The notes under the pieces are model-generated. The model did not search any database, had not been told where the DNA came from, and worked only from the letters and a program-made list of their open reading frames with translations. A DNA stretch of 64,000 nt, from contig NZ_JAHBGD010000017.1 in the NCBI RefSeq assembly GCF_018390605.1, positions 346,352 to 410,351 on the forward strand, in the 5' to 3' direction. Both the position numbers and the translations under genes were made by a program. The stretch comes from Ancylobacter defluvii. GTDB taxonomy: Bacteria > Pseudomonadota > Alphaproteobacteria > Rhizobiales > Xanthobacteraceae. Shown here one piece after another: positions 20,401 through 34,062 of this stretch (position 1 is the stretch's first letter; each line of letters opens with the position of its first letter).

Positions 20401-21679
20401 GCCGGGTCGCCAGCTCGCCGACTTGGCCGCCTTCGCCGCGCCAGAAGCGCCGCGCCGTGTCGCGGAAATGGTCGTTCCACTCGGCCCAATCGGCGGGAAA
20501 ATTACCGACCTGATAGCCGCCCGGCCCGATATCCCACGGCTCGGCGATCAAGGCGAGATCGCGCAGCACCGGGTCCTGCGCCATGGCGGCGAAGAACGGC
20601 GCCTCGGGGTCGAAGCCGTCCACCCGCCGGCCGAGCGTGGCGCCGAGATCGAAGCGGAAGCCGTCGAGGCCGGCCGCCGCCCAGCGCCGCATCATGTCCA
20701 TGGCGAGCCGCAGCACCGGCGGGCGCTCGAGCGCGAGCGTATTGCCGGTGCCGGCATCGTTGAGCAGCCTGCCGGGATCCTCGGCCGCGTGGCGGTAATA
20801 GGTCGCGTTGTCGAGCCCGCGCAGGCTCACCGTCGGCCCGAGCACGTCGCTCTCGCCGGTGTGGTTGAACACCACGTCGAGCACGACGCCGATACCGGCC
20901 GCGTGCAGCGCCGCGATTGCCCGGCGTATCTCGGCAAAGCCGCCGGGGGCGAGGCGCGGGTCCGGCGCGCCGAACACCACCGGATTGTAGCCCCAGTAAT
21001 TGGTGAGCCCCAGCGGCGGCAGATGCCGCTCGTCGATCCATGCCATCGCCGGCATCAGCTCGACCGTGGTGATGCCGAGCTTCACCAGATGCTCCATGGC
21101 CGAGGGGGTGGCGAGCCCGGCAAAGCTGCCGCGCAGGTCAAGCGGAATGTCGGGATGCAGCCGGGTGAAGCCGCGCACATGGAGCTCGTAGAGCACCTGC
21201 CACGCCCAGTCGAAACGGGGCCGGCGCACCGGCTCGCTCTCGTCTTCGTCCGGCGGCACTATCGCCTTCGGCACATGGGCGGCACTGTCGGTCTCGTCCT
21301 CGCGCGCGCCGCGCGCACGGGCATCGAACAGCGCATCATGCAGCACGAACGGTCGATCCAGCGCCGCCGCATAGGGGTCGACCAGCAGCTTTGCCGGATT
21401 GAATCGGTGTCCATTGGCCGGATCCCACGGCCCAAACGCCCGCAGCCCATAGCGCATGCCCGGAGAGATCCCGGCAATGTGGCCGTGGAACACGTCGCCG
21501 GTGCGTTCCGGCAGGGCGATGCGCGCCATCTCGACGTCGGCGGCGTCGAACAGGCAGAACTCGATGCGGGTGGCGTGGGCGGAGAACACCGCCACATTGA
21601 CACCCGCCCCTGTCCCCCTTCCGGCGGGCGTAACGCCCAGCGGCTCCGCCCGCCCGCCCGTCAGCCGCCAGTCGGTCAC
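17489..21679 (-). CDS. Fused glycogen debranching enzyme (GlgX) and 4-alpha-glucanotransferase (MalQ)
   Basis: A single uninterrupted frame of 1396 residues. The GTG at 21679 overlaps the glgA stop as GTGA and is the likely start. Residues 1 to about 689 are a GlgX-type isoamylase (CBM48 then GH13) with [11 protein letters not shown] (nucleophile about 340), LIAEPWDIG (acid about 378) and [10 protein letters not shown] (about 451). Residues from about 690 are a MalQ (GH77) with [10 protein letters not shown] (about 1161), [11 protein letters not shown] (about 1208) and [13 protein letters not shown] (about 1259). Both active sites look intact. GlgX removes branches left by phosphorylase, and MalQ recycles the short maltodextrins released. 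A Met at the junction (19612) might allow separate MalQ translation. Confidence 0.93.
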   Translation of the reverse strand: MTDWRLTGGRAEPLGVTPAGRGTGAGVNVAVFSAHATRIEFCLFDAADVEMARIALPERTGDVFHGHIAGISPGMRYGLRAFGPWDPANGHRFNPAKLLVDPYAAALDRPFVLHDALFDARARGAREDETDSAAHVPKAIVPPDEDESEPVRRPRFDWAWQVLYELHVRGFTRLHPDIPLDLRGSFAGLATPSAMEHLVKLGITTVELMPAMAWIDERHLPPLGLTNYWGYNPVVFGAPDPRLAPGGFAEIRRAIAALHAAGIGVVLDVVFNHTGESDVLGPTVSLRGLDNATYYRHAAEDPGRLLNDAGTGNTLALERPPVLRLAMDMMRRWAAAGLDGFRFDLGATLGRRVDGFDPEAPFFAAMAQDPVLRDLALIAEPWDIGPGGYQVGNFPADWAEWNDHFRDTARRFWRGEGGQVGELATRLAGSADVFAVRRRPLSRAINFVTAHDGFTLIDLVSYAGKHNEANGEDNRDGTDAHHSWNHGVEGPSDDPEVTARRRGDCRALLATLLAARGTPMLTMGDECGRSQLGNNNAYAQDNVLTWLDWSKVDGGLARFTSKLVALRRAHPALTGEAPLTGRPLDASGIPDVAWRAADGTAVGWEDPATRTLVAGFYAPAAEDRPADRVIVAMNAADAAVPLVLPEARDGFAWRLAADTSRPEAKPELAPDDGSLTLAGRAVLILVEEAMPQRARRPADPALLESLAAAAGIAHEWWDVDGNHHPVSDDTKRALLAALKLPAGSGGEVRDSLATLSEERFGRDLPLALVVRPGGAELVLGGTAALSGRSLDLAIVLEDGSEQPLRIRPEEGVTREVARPDGRLAAERRVGLPELPPGRHVLRLGPSECQLTVAPRSGYLPPALEAGERVFGLAGHLYTLRRGGHDCGIGDFTALADLGEAAAARGARILGLNPLHALFPQDRRRASPYHPSDRRFLDPIYIDVTALAGPAMVNDALAAGQGEFIALAALGDVDYAGVWAAKRLVLEAAFAATGEAADADFDRFVAEGGEALQGFAAFQLLSRRFAGLNWRDWPEELAIARGPAVAEFAAAHRREMRFELWQQWIADRQFGAAAQRAQAAGLPLGFYRDLAVGTAPDGAEAWGEAEALMAGVTIGAPPDPLGPEGQNWNLPPLDPLAMARDGYRAYGRLLAANMRHAGALRVDHVMGLRRLFLLPEGARAVEGAYLAYPFADLAGQVALESRRARCLVVGEDLGTVPEGMRGELDRERMLSYKVLWFERQGEGFAPPDHYPTLAAACVSTHDLPTLAGWWEGVDLDERLALGLDDDIAFEAALAERALEKARLGAALLREGLIAELPAEGASLDPRFLAAVHAYVARTPSLIALAQLDDLAGETVAVNLPGTDRERPNWRRRLSQPVETVLDTPMARLALEAMRAVR

Positions 21680-23133
21680 GCCGCCCGCTCCCGCGCGAGA
21701 GAGCGGAACAGCTCGGCATAGGCACGCGCGGCGCGATCCCAGGAAACGTCGGTCGCCATGGCGTTGCGCTGCAGCTTCCGCCACAGCGTCTTGTCCTGCC
21801 ACAGCGCATGGGTGCGACCGAGCGCCGCCTGCAGCGCCGGCACCGTCACCGGCGAGAACTGTACGCCGGTGCCGACCCCGCTCGCCCGCGCCATCTCGTT
21901 GACGTCGATCACCGTGTCGGCGAGCCCGCCGACACGCGCCACCACCGGCAGCGCGCCATAGCGCAGCGCCGCCAGCTGGGTGAGGCCGCAGGGCTCGAAG
22001 CGCGACGGCACCAGCAGCGCGTCGGCTCCCGCCTGGATCAGGTGCGCCAGCGTCTCGTCATAGCCGAACTGCACGCCGACGCGGCCGGGATTGGCCCACG
22101 CCGAGCCGGCATAGCGCTCGGTCAGCTGCGGATCGCCGCTGCCCAGCACCACCAGTTGCGCACCGAGATCGATCAGCGTGCCCAGCCCGTCCATCAACAG
22201 GTCGAGCCCCTTCTGCCACGACAGCCGGCTCACCACGCCGAACAGCAGCGTATCCGGCGACTCGACCAGGCCGAACCGCGCCTGCAGCGCCGCCTTGTTG
22301 GCCGCGCGCGCCGGCAGTCTCTTGGCATCGAACGGCGCCGCAATCAGGCCGTCCGTCGCCGGATTCCACGCGGTCGCGTCGAGCCCGTTGAGGATGCCGG
22401 AGAGCACGCCGCGCCGCTGGTTCAGCAGCCCTTCGAGGCCCATCCCCGCCTCCGGCTGCAGGATCTCGGCGGCATAGCCCGGCGAGACGGTGGTGATGCG
22501 ATCGGCAAGTTGCAGGCCGGCCTTCAGATAGCCGACCGTGCCGTAATATTCGATGCCGCCGATGGAGAACGCATGCGCCGGCATCCCCAGCAGCGGCGCC
22601 ACCTGGGCCGGAAACTGGCCCTGGAAAGCGATGTTGTGGATCGACATCACCGTGCCGGGCCGCCGCCCGCCGGCATAGTGCAGATAGGCCGGCGCGAGGC
22701 CCGCCTGCCAGTCATGCGCATGCACCACATCGGGCACGAAGCCCGGCACCAGCCCGAGCCCGATCCCCGAGGCCACCGCCCCCAGCGCCGCGAAGCGCTG
22801 GGCGTTGTCGGCATAGTCGCGCCCGTCGGTGCCGACATAGGGCCCGCCCGGCCGGTCGTAGAGATGCGGCGCGTCGATGACGAACAGGTCGAGGCCGGCG
22901 GCGGTGGCGGCGTAGAGCCGCGCCGGCGCGCCGAACAGATGGTCGAAGTAAAACGCCTCCTCGACCCCGCCGAGCGCCGCCATCACCGCCGGATAGCCCG
23001 GCACCAGCGTGCGCACCTGGATCCCCTGGCCCGCCAGCGCCGCCGGCAGCGCGCCGGCCACGTCGGCGAGCCCGCCGGTCTTAACCAGCGGATAGACCTC
23101 GGAGACGACCGAGAGAAGCTTCAGTTCCGACAC
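21676..23133 (-). CDS. glgA: Glycogen synthase (ADP-glucose)
   Basis: This 485-residue GT5 enzyme adds glucose from ADP-glucose to the growing alpha-1,4 glucan. The N-terminal [13 protein letters not shown] (K18-T19-G20-G21-L22) is the ADP-glucose signature. The catalytic domain has '[18 protein letters not shown]', and the C-terminal nucleotide domain has '[20 protein letters not shown]' and '[11 protein letters not shown]'. Length matches E. coli GlgA (477). Its stop overlaps the next gene's GTG start. It follows glgC by 85 bases on the same strand. Confidence 0.97.
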   Translation of the reverse strand: MSELKLLSVVSEVYPLVKTGGLADVAGALPAALAGQGIQVRTLVPGYPAVMAALGGVEEAFYFDHLFGAPARLYAATAAGLDLFVIDAPHLYDRPGGPYVGTDGRDYADNAQRFAALGAVASGIGLGLVPGFVPDVVHAHDWQAGLAPAYLHYAGGRRPGTVMSIHNIAFQGQFPAQVAPLLGMPAHAFSIGGIEYYGTVGYLKAGLQLADRITTVSPGYAAEILQPEAGMGLEGLLNQRRGVLSGILNGLDATAWNPATDGLIAAPFDAKRLPARAANKAALQARFGLVESPDTLLFGVVSRLSWQKGLDLLMDGLGTLIDLGAQLVVLGSGDPQLTERYAGSAWANPGRVGVQFGYDETLAHLIQAGADALLVPSRFEPCGLTQLAALRYGALPVVARVGGLADTVIDVNEMARASGVGTGVQFSPVTVPALQAALGRTHALWQDKTLWRKLQRNAMATDVSWDRAARAYAELFRSLARERAA

Positions 23134-23218
23134 GATACCCGCCTTGCCCCTTTTCGTGGTCCCGCATGCGCGGCCGCTGTTCCCTGGCGCGGCCGATCCT
23201 GCCGCCCGCGCACGACGC

Positions 23219-24487
23219 TCACATGTCGAGCCGGTCGATCATCGACTGGGTGATGAGGCAGATGCCCTTCTCGGTGCGGCGGAAGCGCAGGGCGTCGAGT
23301 TCCGGATCCTCGCCGACCACCAGCCCCTCCGGAATCCGCACATGCGCGTCGATCACCACGTTGCGCAGCTGGGCGGAACGGCCGATCTCGACATAGGGCA
23401 GCACCACGGCGTTCTCGAGCGTGCCGTAGGAGTTCACCCGCACCCCGGTGAACAGCAGCGCCCGCCGCAGCGACGAGCCGGAGACGATGCAGCCGCCGGA
23501 CACCAGCGAGGAGATCGCCTGCCCGCGCCGGCCCTCGTCGTCATGCACGAACTTCGCCGGTGGGGTGATCTCGCTATAGGTCCAGATCGGCCAGTCGCGG
23601 TCATAGAGGTCGAGTTCCGGCACGATGCCGGTGAGGTCGATATTGGCCTCCCAATAGGCGTCGACCGTGCCGACATCGCGCCAATACGGCGCCGTCTCCA
23701 TGTCGGAGCGCACGCAGGAGCGCGAGAAATGGTGCGCGCAGGCTTTGCCGTGCTTGACCAGATACGGGATGATGTCCTTGCCGAAATCATGCGTCGACAG
23801 CGGGTCGGCGGCATCGCGCTTCAGCTGCTCGATCAGGAACTTGGTTTCGAAGATATAGATGCCCATCGAGGCCAGCGCCTTGTCCGGGTGGCCGGGCATG
23901 GCGGGCGGCTTCTTCGGCTTTTCGAGGAAGGAAATGATGCGGTCCTCGGAATCGACATGCATCACCCCGAAGGCGCTGGCTTCCTCGCGCGGCACTTCGA
24001 GGCAGCCCACCGTCACGTCGGCGCCCTTGTCGACATGCTCCTGCAGCATCACCTCGTAATCCTGCTTGTAGACGTGGTCGCCGGCCAGGATGATGATGTG
24101 GCGGGTATCGTAGGCCTCGACGATGTCGAGGTTCTGATACACCGCGTCTGCCGTCCCGAGATACCACATGGTCTCCGAGACGCGCTGGCTCGCCGGCAGC
24201 ACGTCGAAGCTCTCATTGCGCTCGTGACGGAAGAAGTTCCAGCCGCGCTGCATGTGGCGGATCAGGCTGTGCGCCTGGTACTGGGTGGCGACGCCGATGC
24301 GGCGTATGCCGGAATTCAGCGCATTTGACAGCGCGAAATCGATGATGCGCGACTTGCCGCCGAAATAGACCGCCGGCTTGGCGCGTCGATCGGTCAGCTC
24401 CATCAGCCGGCTGCCACGGCCGCCGGCGAGCACATAGGCCATCGCGGTTCGGGCGAGAGGTGCGTTCGGGACCGGTGGCCTGGCCAT
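23219..24487 (-). CDS. glgC: Glucose-1-phosphate adenylyltransferase
   Basis: This 422-residue enzyme makes ADP-glucose from glucose-1-phosphate and ATP, the committed step of glycogen synthesis. Visible motifs are '[20 protein letters not shown]' and '[18 protein letters not shown]' near the N-terminus, '[16 protein letters not shown]', '[16 protein letters not shown]' and '[18 protein letters not shown]'. A left-handed beta-helix domain follows, with '[16 protein letters not shown]'. Length and motifs match the Agrobacterium-type enzyme. It starts 6 bases after the glgB stop. Confidence 0.97.
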   Translation of the reverse strand: MARPPVPNAPLARTAMAYVLAGGRGSRLMELTDRRAKPAVYFGGKSRIIDFALSNALNSGIRRIGVATQYQAHSLIRHMQRGWNFFRHERNESFDVLPASQRVSETMWYLGTADAVYQNLDIVEAYDTRHIIILAGDHVYKQDYEVMLQEHVDKGADVTVGCLEVPREEASAFGVMHVDSEDRIISFLEKPKKPPAMPGHPDKALASMGIYIFETKFLIEQLKRDAADPLSTHDFGKDIIPYLVKHGKACAHHFSRSCVRSDMETAPYWRDVGTVDAYWEANIDLTGIVPELDLYDRDWPIWTYSEITPPAKFVHDDEGRRGQAISSLVSGGCIVSGSSLRRALLFTGVRVNSYGTLENAVVLPYVEIGRSAQLRNVVIDAHVRIPEGLVVGEDPELDALRFRRTEKGICLITQSMIDRLDM

Positions 24488-24493
24488 GTCGGG

Positions 24494-26749
24494 TTACTCC
24501 TTGACCGTCGCGATGAACTTTGGCGTTTCCTCGGCCGTTGCGGGCTCTGCCCGCTCCGGCTCCCACTTCAGGTAGAGCGTCGCCAGCGGCGGCAGTACCA
24601 GTTCCGCGCTCGCCGGCATGCCGTGGGCCGGCACCTCGACGGCGGTGACGCCGCCGAGATTGCCCACCCCCGAGCCGCCATAATTTGCACTGTCGGTATT
24701 GACGACTTCCCTCCACCGCCCGGCCTTCGGCAGGCCGAGCCGGTAGAAAGGCCGCGGCACCGGGGTGAAATTGGCGATCATCGCCACCGGCGCGTCGTCC
24801 TCGCCGGCGGTGCGCAGCCAGGCGAACACCGACTGTGCGCGATCGTCCACCACCAGCCAGCGGAAGCCGCTGGGGTCGCCATCGCCGGTGTGCAGCGCCG
24901 GCAGGTCGCGATAGGCCTGGTTGAGGTCGCGCACCACCAGTTGCACGCCACGATGATGCGGGCCCATGCCGGTGAGGTGCCAGTCGAGCGAGCGCTCCTC
25001 GCTCCACTCGCCCCGCTGGGCGAATTCCTGGCCCATGAACAGCAGCTTCTTGCCGGGATAGGCCCACATGAAGGCGTAGTAGGCGCGCACCGTGGCGAAG
25101 CGCTGCCAGTCGTCGCCGGGCATGCGCGACAGCACCGTTCCCTTGCCGTGCACCACCTCGTCATGGGAGAGCGGCAGCACGAAATTCTCCGAGAAGGCGT
25201 ACATCAGCCCGAAGGTGATCTTGTCGTGGTGCCAGGGCCGATAGGCCGGATCTAGCGCCAGATAGTCCAGCGTGTCGTGCATCCAGCCCATGTTCCACTT
25301 GAAGCCGAAGCCGAGGCCGCCGGCATGCACCGGCGCCGACACCCCGGCCCAGGAGGTGGATTCCTCGGCGATGGTCACCGTGCCGGGATGCTCGGCATAG
25401 AGGGTGACATTGGCCCGCTGCAGGAAGCCGACGGCATCCTTGTTGTCGTTGGAGCCGTCGGGATTGGGCGACCACTCGCCTTCCTTGCGCGAATAGTTGA
25501 GGTAGAGCATCGAGGCCACCGCATCGACGCGCAGCCCGTCTATGTGGAAGCGCTCGAGCCAGAACAGCGCGTTGGCGGTGAGGAAATTCGTCACCTCGCG
25601 GCGGCCGAAATCGTAGATCGCGGTGTTCCAGTCCGGGTGGAAGCCGCGCTGCGGGTCGGCATGCTCGTAGAGCGGCCCGCCGTCGAAATGCGCGAGGCCG
25701 TGAATGTCGGTGGGGAAATGCGCCGGCACCCAGTCGAGGATCACCGAAATGCCGGCCCGGTGCGCGCGGTCGACCAGCCGCGCAAAGCCGGCCGGGTCGC
25801 CGAAGCGGCTGGTCGGGGCGTAGAGCCCGATCGGCTGGTAGCCCCAGGAGGCGTCGAGCGGATGCTCGGAGATCGGCAGCAGCTCGATATGGGTGAAGCC
25901 CATCCATTCGACATAGGGGATCAGCTGCTCGGCGAGCTCGTCATAGCTCAGGAAGCGGTTGTCCTCGCCGCGCCGCCAGGAACCGAGATGCACCTCGTAG
26001 ATCGACATCGGCTTGTGCCGCGCCGCGCCGTACTGGCGGGCGGCGAGATGCGCGGCATCGGTCCATTCGAAATCGTCGATGCGCGCCACCACCGAGCCGG
26101 TGGCGGGGCGGAATTCGCCGCGGAAGCCGAACGGATCGGCCTTCAGCGGCAGCAGCCGGCCGTCGGCGGCGATGATCTCGTATTTGTAGATCGTCCCCTC
26201 GCCGAGACCGGGAGCGAAGATCTCCCACAGCCCGCTGTCGATGCGCTTGCGCATCTGGTGGCGGCGCCCGTCCCAGGCGTTGAAATCGCCGACCACCGAG
26301 ACGCGCTGCGCGTTCGGCGCCCACACCGCGAAGGCGACGCCCTCCACCCCCTGGTGCAGGCTCAGATGCGCGCCGAGCCGTTCATAGAGCTGGGTATGGG
26401 TGCCCTCGACCATGAGATGGTCGTCGAGCGGGCCGAGCACCGGCTCGAAGGCATAGGGATCGTCGAGCCACCATTCGCCGCCGGCATTGCTGGCCTTGAG
26501 CGTGTAGCGCGCCCAGGCCGGGCGGCCGGCGACCAGCCCCTCGAAGAAGCCGGCGTCGTGCCGGCGCTTGAGGGAGGCCACCTGCGCCCCGTCGATGTCG
26601 AAGGCGTCGAGGGTCAGGGCGCCCGGCACGAAGGCGCGGATGACGAGCCCGTCCTTGGTCTCGTGCGGTCCCAACAGCCCGAACGGGTCGTGGTGCCGGC
26701 CGCCGACGAGCTGGTCGACGTCCCGGTCCGTGGCCTGCCAGGCATGCAT
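24494..26749 (-). CDS. glgB: 1,4-alpha-glucan branching enzyme
   Basis: This protein of about 751 residues transfers glucan segments to form alpha-1,6 branches. The ATG at 26749 ([17 protein letters not shown]) is preferred because the family usually begins just before the [11 protein letters not shown] motif. An upstream GTG at 26836 would add 29 low-complexity residues. There is an N-terminal branching-enzyme domain, a CBM48 ('[20 protein letters not shown]') and a GH13 domain. The GH13 domain carries [25 protein letters not shown] and [11 protein letters not shown], which supply the three catalytic acids. It lies between glgP and glgC on the minus strand. Confidence 0.95.
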   Translation of the reverse strand: MHAWQATDRDVDQLVGGRHHDPFGLLGPHETKDGLVIRAFVPGALTLDAFDIDGAQVASLKRRHDAGFFEGLVAGRPAWARYTLKASNAGGEWWLDDPYAFEPVLGPLDDHLMVEGTHTQLYERLGAHLSLHQGVEGVAFAVWAPNAQRVSVVGDFNAWDGRRHQMRKRIDSGLWEIFAPGLGEGTIYKYEIIAADGRLLPLKADPFGFRGEFRPATGSVVARIDDFEWTDAAHLAARQYGAARHKPMSIYEVHLGSWRRGEDNRFLSYDELAEQLIPYVEWMGFTHIELLPISEHPLDASWGYQPIGLYAPTSRFGDPAGFARLVDRAHRAGISVILDWVPAHFPTDIHGLAHFDGGPLYEHADPQRGFHPDWNTAIYDFGRREVTNFLTANALFWLERFHIDGLRVDAVASMLYLNYSRKEGEWSPNPDGSNDNKDAVGFLQRANVTLYAEHPGTVTIAEESTSWAGVSAPVHAGGLGFGFKWNMGWMHDTLDYLALDPAYRPWHHDKITFGLMYAFSENFVLPLSHDEVVHGKGTVLSRMPGDDWQRFATVRAYYAFMWAYPGKKLLFMGQEFAQRGEWSEERSLDWHLTGMGPHHRGVQLVVRDLNQAYRDLPALHTGDGDPSGFRWLVVDDRAQSVFAWLRTAGEDDAPVAMIANFTPVPRPFYRLGLPKAGRWREVVNTDSANYGGSGVGNLGGVTAVEVPAHGMPASAELVLPPLATLYLKWEPERAEPATAEETPKFIATVKE

Positions 26750-26908
26750 GCTCGAAGACCTTTCCTGCTCGGAATCTGCTGCATCAAGACCCGATTGCGG
26801 AGAAGGTTCCTTTACCGCCGGCAATAAGTCCACCACATAGCGTCACGGAGATGGGGGAGAGGCGCCGCCCGAGGCATGAAGCCGCAGGCAGCCGCCCCGC
26901 CGACGGCG

Positions 26909-29410
<2,502 letters not shown>

Positions 29411-29524
29411 CTGCGACTAGCGCTCCCCTCGGCGATCCGCCGCCTGCAATCCCGCCGGTCCCGATATCCGGCGGATGCTGACTCGGGTCCATGCAACCTT
29501 TTGGCCAATTGGGCCGGCAATTCC

Positions 29525-29902
29525 TCAGGCGGGCGACCGCGTTCTCTCGAAGGCCGCAAGGCCCAGCGCCGCCCAACCGATCATCAGCATAGTCCCGCCC
29601 GTCGGGGCGGCCATAGGAAAAAGAACGGTATCCAGCAGCACCCGCGCGGCGATGGCACCGCTGAACAGCAGCGTGCCGAGCGCGATGAGGCCGGCGCCGA
29701 TATCGGCGAACGACCAGCGCCGCCCGCCCGCCGCCGCCAGCGCCGCGCAGCCCGCCAGCGCCGCCGCGCCGATCATCAGGAAGCTGGCGGCGGTGGCGAG
29801 GCTGGCATCCGGCACCGCATGCGCCGCCGCCGCCGCGAGGCCGACGCCCGCCACGCCGTAGACGCCGGCAAGAAGCACGATCAGGCGGCGATAGGGCGTC
29901 AT
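29525..29902 (-). CDS. DUF423 family small membrane protein
   Basis: This 125-residue protein has four hydrophobic segments (about 6-27, 38-58, 66-90, 98-118). The family pattern is visible as 'ALGTLLFSGAIAARVLLDT', followed by 'APTGGTMLMIGWAALGLAAF'. DUF423 (YgdD) proteins are inner-membrane proteins of unknown function. The start lies 3 bases after the cobB stop, so it is probably co-transcribed as the last gene of the left cobalamin arm, without a known link to that pathway. Confidence 0.85.
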   Translation of the reverse strand: MTPYRRLIVLLAGVYGVAGVGLAAAAAHAVPDASLATAASFLMIGAAALAGCAALAAAGGRRWSFADIGAGLIALGTLLFSGAIAARVLLDTVLFPMAAPTGGTMLMIGWAALGLAAFERTRSPA

Positions 29903-29905
29903 GTC

Positions 29906-31240
29906 TCACTCCTGCGCAATCACGTGGAAGAAGGCCCCGGAGACGAGGCCGCGCCGGCTCCCCGCCAGCCCCAACGGCTTACCCTGTCCATCCGCCAATG
30001 TGACGAGCGGCGCATCGTCGCCGGGCTTGATGACGCTGGCATAATGGAATTCGTGGCCGCGCAGAATTGTCCCCAGCGGGCCGAGCGGTCCCGCCGCCAG
30101 CGTCGTCGCCCGGCGGTAGCCGAGATTGAGCCGGCGCCGGGCGAAACTGGTCGCGTGGCCGAGCAGGCCGAGCATCGCATGGGTGCCGCCATCGGCATCC
30201 TCCAGCGCCTCGCCGAGCACCATGTAGCCGCCGCACTCGCCATGCACCGACCGCGCGCGGGCGAAACGCCGCACGCCATCGAAGAAATTCGTCGCCGCCG
30301 CCAGCCTCCCGGCATGCAGCTCGGGATAGCCGCCCGGCAGCCAGCACACATCGCACTCCTCGGCCGGTCCCTCGTCGGCGAGCGGCGAGAACGGCACGAT
30401 CTCCGCGCCTGCCGCCCGCCAGCCGGCCATCAGATGCGCATAGGCGAAGCCGAAGGCGACGTCCTGCGCAAGCGCGATCCGCTGCCCCGGCGGCCGTACC
30501 GCCGCCCGCGGCGGCGGCGCGAGGTCGAGCGGCACCGCCAGCCCCGCCAGCGCGTCGAGGTCGATATGCGCCTCGGCCATGGCGGCAAGCCGGTCGAGAT
30601 GCCCGGCCAGCTCGGGATGCTCGGAAGCCTGCACCAGCCCGAGATGGCGCTCCGGCAGGCCGAGCGCGGCATCGCGCGGCACCGCGCCGATCACCGGCAG
30701 GCCGAGGCCGGCCATCGCCTCCTCCACCTGCGCGCGGTGGCGCGGGCTCGCCACCTTGTTGAGCAGCGTCGCGGCGATGCGCACCTGCGGATCATGCGCG
30801 GCGAAGCCCCGCGCCACCGCCGCCGCCGATTGCGACTGGCCGGACACGTCCATCACCAGCACCACGGGGATGCCGAACCGCGCCGCGAGATCCGCCGCCG
30901 CGCCGGAGCGGCCGGGCTCACTGGTGATGCCGTCGAACAACCCCATCGAGGCTTCGATGATGATCAGCTCCGCCTCTCGCCCGGCCTGCGCGAGCAGGCC
31001 GGCGACCAGTTCCGGCGCCATGGCGAAGCTGTCGAGGTTCAGCCCCGGCCGGCCGCTGGCCACCGCATGGAAGGCGGGATCGATATAATCGGGGCCCGAT
31101 TTCACCGCCCGCACTTTCACGCCCCGGCGTGCCAGCGCCGCGACGACGCCGAGCGTCACCGTGGTCTTGCCGGAGCCCGAGCGCGGCGCGGCGAGGATGA
31201 GCGCGCGGGGACTGGCGATGGCGCTTTCAGGGGAGGTCAT
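29906..31240 (-). CDS. cobB: Cobyrinate a,c-diamide synthase
   Basis: This 444-residue enzyme amidates the a and c side chains using glutamine and ATP; in the aerobic route the substrate is hydrogenobyrinate. The N-terminal dethiobiotin-synthase-like domain has the P-loop APRSGSGKTTVTLGVV and 'AVKSGPDYIDPAFHA'. The C-terminal glutaminase domain has the nucleophile in HGECGGYMVLGE, and 'GHEFHYASV' supplies the His. It is separated from cobM by about 360 bases containing a palindromic repeat element, so it may have its own promoter. Confidence 0.95.
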   Translation of the reverse strand: MTSPESAIASPRALILAAPRSGSGKTTVTLGVVAALARRGVKVRAVKSGPDYIDPAFHAVASGRPGLNLDSFAMAPELVAGLLAQAGREAELIIIEASMGLFDGITSEPGRSGAAADLAARFGIPVVLVMDVSGQSQSAAAVARGFAAHDPQVRIAATLLNKVASPRHRAQVEEAMAGLGLPVIGAVPRDAALGLPERHLGLVQASEHPELAGHLDRLAAMAEAHIDLDALAGLAVPLDLAPPPRAAVRPPGQRIALAQDVAFGFAYAHLMAGWRAAGAEIVPFSPLADEGPAEECDVCWLPGGYPELHAGRLAAATNFFDGVRRFARARSVHGECGGYMVLGEALEDADGGTHAMLGLLGHATSFARRRLNLGYRRATTLAAGPLGPLGTILRGHEFHYASVIKPGDDAPLVTLADGQGKPLGLAGSRRGLVSGAFFHVIAQE

Positions 31241-31601
31241 CCCGCCGCTCCCTGCGATGAGGTCGATCTTCGATTCTCCCTCTCCCCATGGCGTGTATTG
31301 GAAAGATGTTTCCGATCGGCATGATCAGAGGGCATCTCCTTTTTCTCCCTCTCCCCGTGGGGGAGAGGGGTGGGGTGAGGGGTCTTCCTGCCTTCCCCAT
31401 GTCGTCCCCCCTCACCGACCCGCTGCGCGGGCCCCCTCTCCCCGACGGGGAGAGGGGAGGTAAAGCGTGCGGTGGAGACGTTTCTCTTCAATGGCACGCC
31501 GGATGACCGGGCTCTTTCCGATCGCTCACAAAGCACCGTCATCCTGAGGGGAGAGCCTTGAAGGACGCTTCCCCGGGCACACCCACCCCGCCCACGCCCC
31601 C
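31241..31601. other. Non-coding gap between cobM and cobB, mostly repeat element
   Basis: No gene is seen in these 360 bases. The centre (about 31345-31460) is a palindromic repeat unit. The remaining flanks hold a partial copy near 31270 (CCCTCTCCCCATGG) and no recognisable promoter. Confidence 0.6.
31345..31460. repeat. Palindromic dispersed repeat, copy A
   Basis: Two GC-rich hairpins, CTCCCTCTCCCC-GTGG-GGGAGAGGG at the left and CCCTCTCCCC-GAC-GGGGAGAGGG at the right, are joined by about 70 bases that include GGTGGGGTGAGGGG and CCCCTCACCGACCC, which also pair. The copy at 47466-47592 has the same layout and most of the same bases. It could fold into a long structured RNA. Confidence 0.8.
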
Positions 31602-32360
31602 TCATTCCCGCCCCCGGAAACGGCGCTGGTAATGCGCGTCGTAGAGCGCGCTCTCGCGGAAATCCTCGGCGCCGAGCGCCCGCCCCACCAGAATGAGCGC
31701 CGCCCGTTCCGCTGGCGCCTCGCCATGGCGGGCGACGATGTCGGCCAGCGTGCCGCGGATCACCCGCTCGCCCGGCCGGCTGGCCTCCACCACCACCGCC
31801 ACCGGGCAGTCGGCCCCATGCGTCGGCGTGAGCCGCGCCACCACCTCGCCCAGCGCGTGGATGGCGAGATGCAGCACCAGCGTCGCCCCCGTCGCGGCGA
31901 AGGCCTCCAGCGTCTCGCGCTCCGGCATCGCCGAGGCGCGGCCCGACACCCGCGTCAGCACCACGCTCTGCGCCAGGCCGGGCACGGTGAGTTCGCGCGC
32001 CAGCACCGCGCTCGCCGCCGCGAAGGCCGGCACGCCGGGGGTGAGCGTATAGGCGATGCCGAGCCGGTCGAGCCGGCGCAGCTGCTCGGCCACCGCCGAA
32101 TAGATCGAGAGGTCGCCGGAATGCAGCCGCGCCACGTCCTCGCCCGCCGCCGCCGCCCGCACATATTCCGCCTCGATCTCGTCGAGCGACAGCGGCGCGG
32201 TATCGACGATCCGCGCCCCCGGCGGGCACCAGCCGAGCATCTCCTGCGGCACCAGCGAGCCGGCATAGAGGCACACCGGGCAGCGGCCGATCAGGTCGCG
32301 CCCGCGCAGGGTGATGAGGTCGGCGGCTCCCGGCCCCGCCCCGATGAAATGCACCGTCAC
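31602..32360 (-). CDS. cobM: Precorrin-4 C11-methyltransferase
   Basis: This 252-residue SAM-dependent tetrapyrrole methylase methylates C-11 of precorrin-4 to give precorrin-5. The opening [20 protein letters not shown] is the class signature, and '[13 protein letters not shown]' is CobM-specific. Further motifs are '[19 protein letters not shown]' and '[17 protein letters not shown]'. Its start overlaps the cobE stop by four bases. Length is normal for the family. Confidence 0.95.
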   Translation of the reverse strand: MTVHFIGAGPGAADLITLRGRDLIGRCPVCLYAGSLVPQEMLGWCPPGARIVDTAPLSLDEIEAEYVRAAAAGEDVARLHSGDLSIYSAVAEQLRRLDRLGIAYTLTPGVPAFAAASAVLARELTVPGLAQSVVLTRVSGRASAMPERETLEAFAATGATLVLHLAIHALGEVVARLTPTHGADCPVAVVVEASRPGERVIRGTLADIVARHGEAPAERAALILVGRALGAEDFRESALYDAHYQRRFRGRE

Positions 32361-32770
32361 GTCGTCTCGCCCATTCCTTGGCCCGCCGTGTCGCCGCGTT
32401 CGCGCGCCAGCGCGCAGGTCACCGGCCCCAGCACGAAGCGCGGGCCGATCAGTGTCGAGCCCCGCCCGGCCGCCGCCAGCGCCGCCGCCTCCGCCACCGA
32501 GGGCACGCCCATCAGCGCCACCACCCGCTCCGAACGGGTGACGGCGCGCGCGCCCGCCGCTTCCATCTGCGTCTGCGGCACCATGACCAGCAGCAGGCCG
32601 AGATCGAGCGCGCCCTTGATGATGCCGGCTTCCGAGCCCTTCATTGCCGGCGTCGCCATCAGCGACACCTCGCCGAGCTTCACGCCGTGGCGCGCCAGCG
32701 CCCCGCGCACGGCGGCGCAGACCTCCTGCGCGCTCGCTCCCCGCCGGCTGCCGACCCCTGCGACGATCAT
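32357..32770 (-). CDS. cobE: CobE / CbiG C-terminal domain protein
   Basis: This 137-residue protein begins [17 protein letters not shown], the typical opening of the CobE/CbiG_C family, and contains '[18 protein letters not shown]' and '[16 protein letters not shown]'. CobE is needed for efficient aerobic cobalamin synthesis and binds pathway intermediates, although no catalytic reaction is firmly assigned. The ATG overlaps the cobL stop and the stop overlaps the cobM start (both ATGA), indicating tight coupling. Confidence 0.9.
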   Translation of the reverse strand: MIVAGVGSRRGASAQEVCAAVRGALARHGVKLGEVSLMATPAMKGSEAGIIKGALDLGLLLVMVPQTQMEAAGARAVTRSERVVALMGVPSVAEAAALAAAGRGSTLIGPRFVLGPVTCALARERGDTAGQGMGETT

Positions 32771-34062
32771 GGCATCCTCTCGATCGGCTTCACCCAGCTC
32801 CACTGGGTAACCGGCATCGCCGGCCGCCAGCCGGTCATGCCGGCGACAGGGGACGCCTGCGCCACCGACAGCCGCGCCAGTTCGCCGCCCAGCGCCGCGT
32901 GCCGCGCCAGCAGCACCGCCTCGGTCTCCAGCGTCACCGCGTTGACGACGATGCGCCCGCCCGGCTTCAGCGCCGCCAGCGCCGCCGCCAGCACGCCCTC
33001 TTCGCTCGCCCCGCCGCCGACGAAGATGGCGTCCGGCGCCGGCAAGCCTTCCAGCGCCTCTGGCGCCCGCCCCTCGACAACGCGCAGCCCCGGCGTGCCC
33101 AGCGCCAGCGCATTGCGCGTCACCCGCGAAGCCCGCTCGCCGCGTTCCTCGATGGCGATGGCGGCGAGCGAGGGATCTGCCAGCATCCATTCGATGCCGA
33201 TCGAGCCCGCCCCGGCGCCGATGTCCCACAACAGCTCGCCCCGGCGCGGCGCCAGCGCCGCCAGCGTCACCGCGCGAATGCTGCGCTTGGTCAGCTGGCC
33301 GTCATTCTCATACCAGTCGTCCGGCAAGCCGGGCGTGAGCGGGACCGCCCGCGCCCCCGCGCCGGCGATCACCTCGATGCCGACGAGGTTGAGCGGGTGC
33401 ACGTCGTCGAGCGCGAAGCCTTCCGCCGGCATCGTGCGCACCCGCTCGCGCGCCCCGCCCAGCGCCTCCAGCACGGTGAGCGTCGAGCCGCCGAACCCCG
33501 CGGCCGCCAGCAGCGCCGCCACCGCCGCCGGTCCGTCGGCGTCGGAGGTGAGCACCAGCAGCCGCCGCCGGTGATGCAGATGCCGCCTTATCCCCGCCAC
33601 CGCCCGCCCGTGGGCGGAGAGCAGCGTCGTGTCGTTGAGCGCCCAGCCGAGCCGGGCCGCCGCCAGGCTGAAGGCGGACGCCGCCGGCACCACCTCCATC
33701 TCGGTGGCCGGCACATGCCGCGCCAGCACCGTGCCGACGCCGTAGAGGAACGGATCGCCCGAGGCCAGCACGCAGACATCGGCGCCGGCCAGCGCCAGCA
33801 CCTCCCGCACCCCGTCCTCGAACGGGCTCGGCCAGGCCCGCGCCTCGGCGGGAAACGCCCGCGCCACGCCGGTGATCGCCTCGCCGGCGAGCGTCAGATG
33901 CCGCGCGCCGCCGAACACCACCTCGGCCTGTTCGATCAGGGCTCGGGCACGCGGCGACAGCCCATCGAGGCCGTCCTCGCCGATGCCGACGATGGACAAC
34001 CAGCGCCGCGCCGGCGCATTGTCCCGCGCCATGTCACGCACCACGGCTTCGGCTCCCGGCAT
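32767..34062 (-). CDS. cobL: Precorrin-6Y C5,15-methyltransferase (decarboxylating)
   Basis: This enzyme of about 431 residues has two domains. The N-terminal CbiE-like methylase begins '[20 protein letters not shown]'; the C-terminal CbiT-like domain starts near '[20 protein letters not shown]' and has the SAM motif [14 protein letters not shown]. It methylates C-5 and C-15 and removes the C-12 acetate carboxyl to give precorrin-8x. The start is uncertain: ATG at 34062 has GGGGAG upstream, while an ATG at 34032 shares the CATG with the divergent cobK start and has a poorer site. An open frame continues to 34200 but overlaps cobK. Confidence 0.92.
   Translation of the reverse strand: MPGAEAVVRDMARDNAPARRWLSIVGIGEDGLDGLSPRARALIEQAEVVFGGARHLTLAGEAITGVARAFPAEARAWPSPFEDGVREVLALAGADVCVLASGDPFLYGVGTVLARHVPATEMEVVPAASAFSLAAARLGWALNDTTLLSAHGRAVAGIRRHLHHRRRLLVLTSDADGPAAVAALLAAAGFGGSTLTVLEALGGARERVRTMPAEGFALDDVHPLNLVGIEVIAGAGARAVPLTPGLPDDWYENDGQLTKRSIRAVTLAALAPRRGELLWDIGAGAGSIGIEWMLADPSLAAIAIEERGERASRVTRNALALGTPGLRVVEGRAPEALEGLPAPDAIFVGGGASEEGVLAAALAALKPGGRIVVNAVTLETEAVLLARHAALGGELARLSVAQASPVAGMTGWRPAMPVTQWSWVKPIERMP

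Noticed and set aside
18893-21721. Open frame of about 940 codons on the plus strand
   Set aside because: It is antisense to the GlgX-MalQ gene and shows no recognisable domain; it is an artefact of high GC content.
31345-31460. Possible CRISPR-like repeats
   Set aside because: The units are inverted hairpins with no regular spacers and no cas genes; they match dispersed palindromic elements elsewhere in the window.
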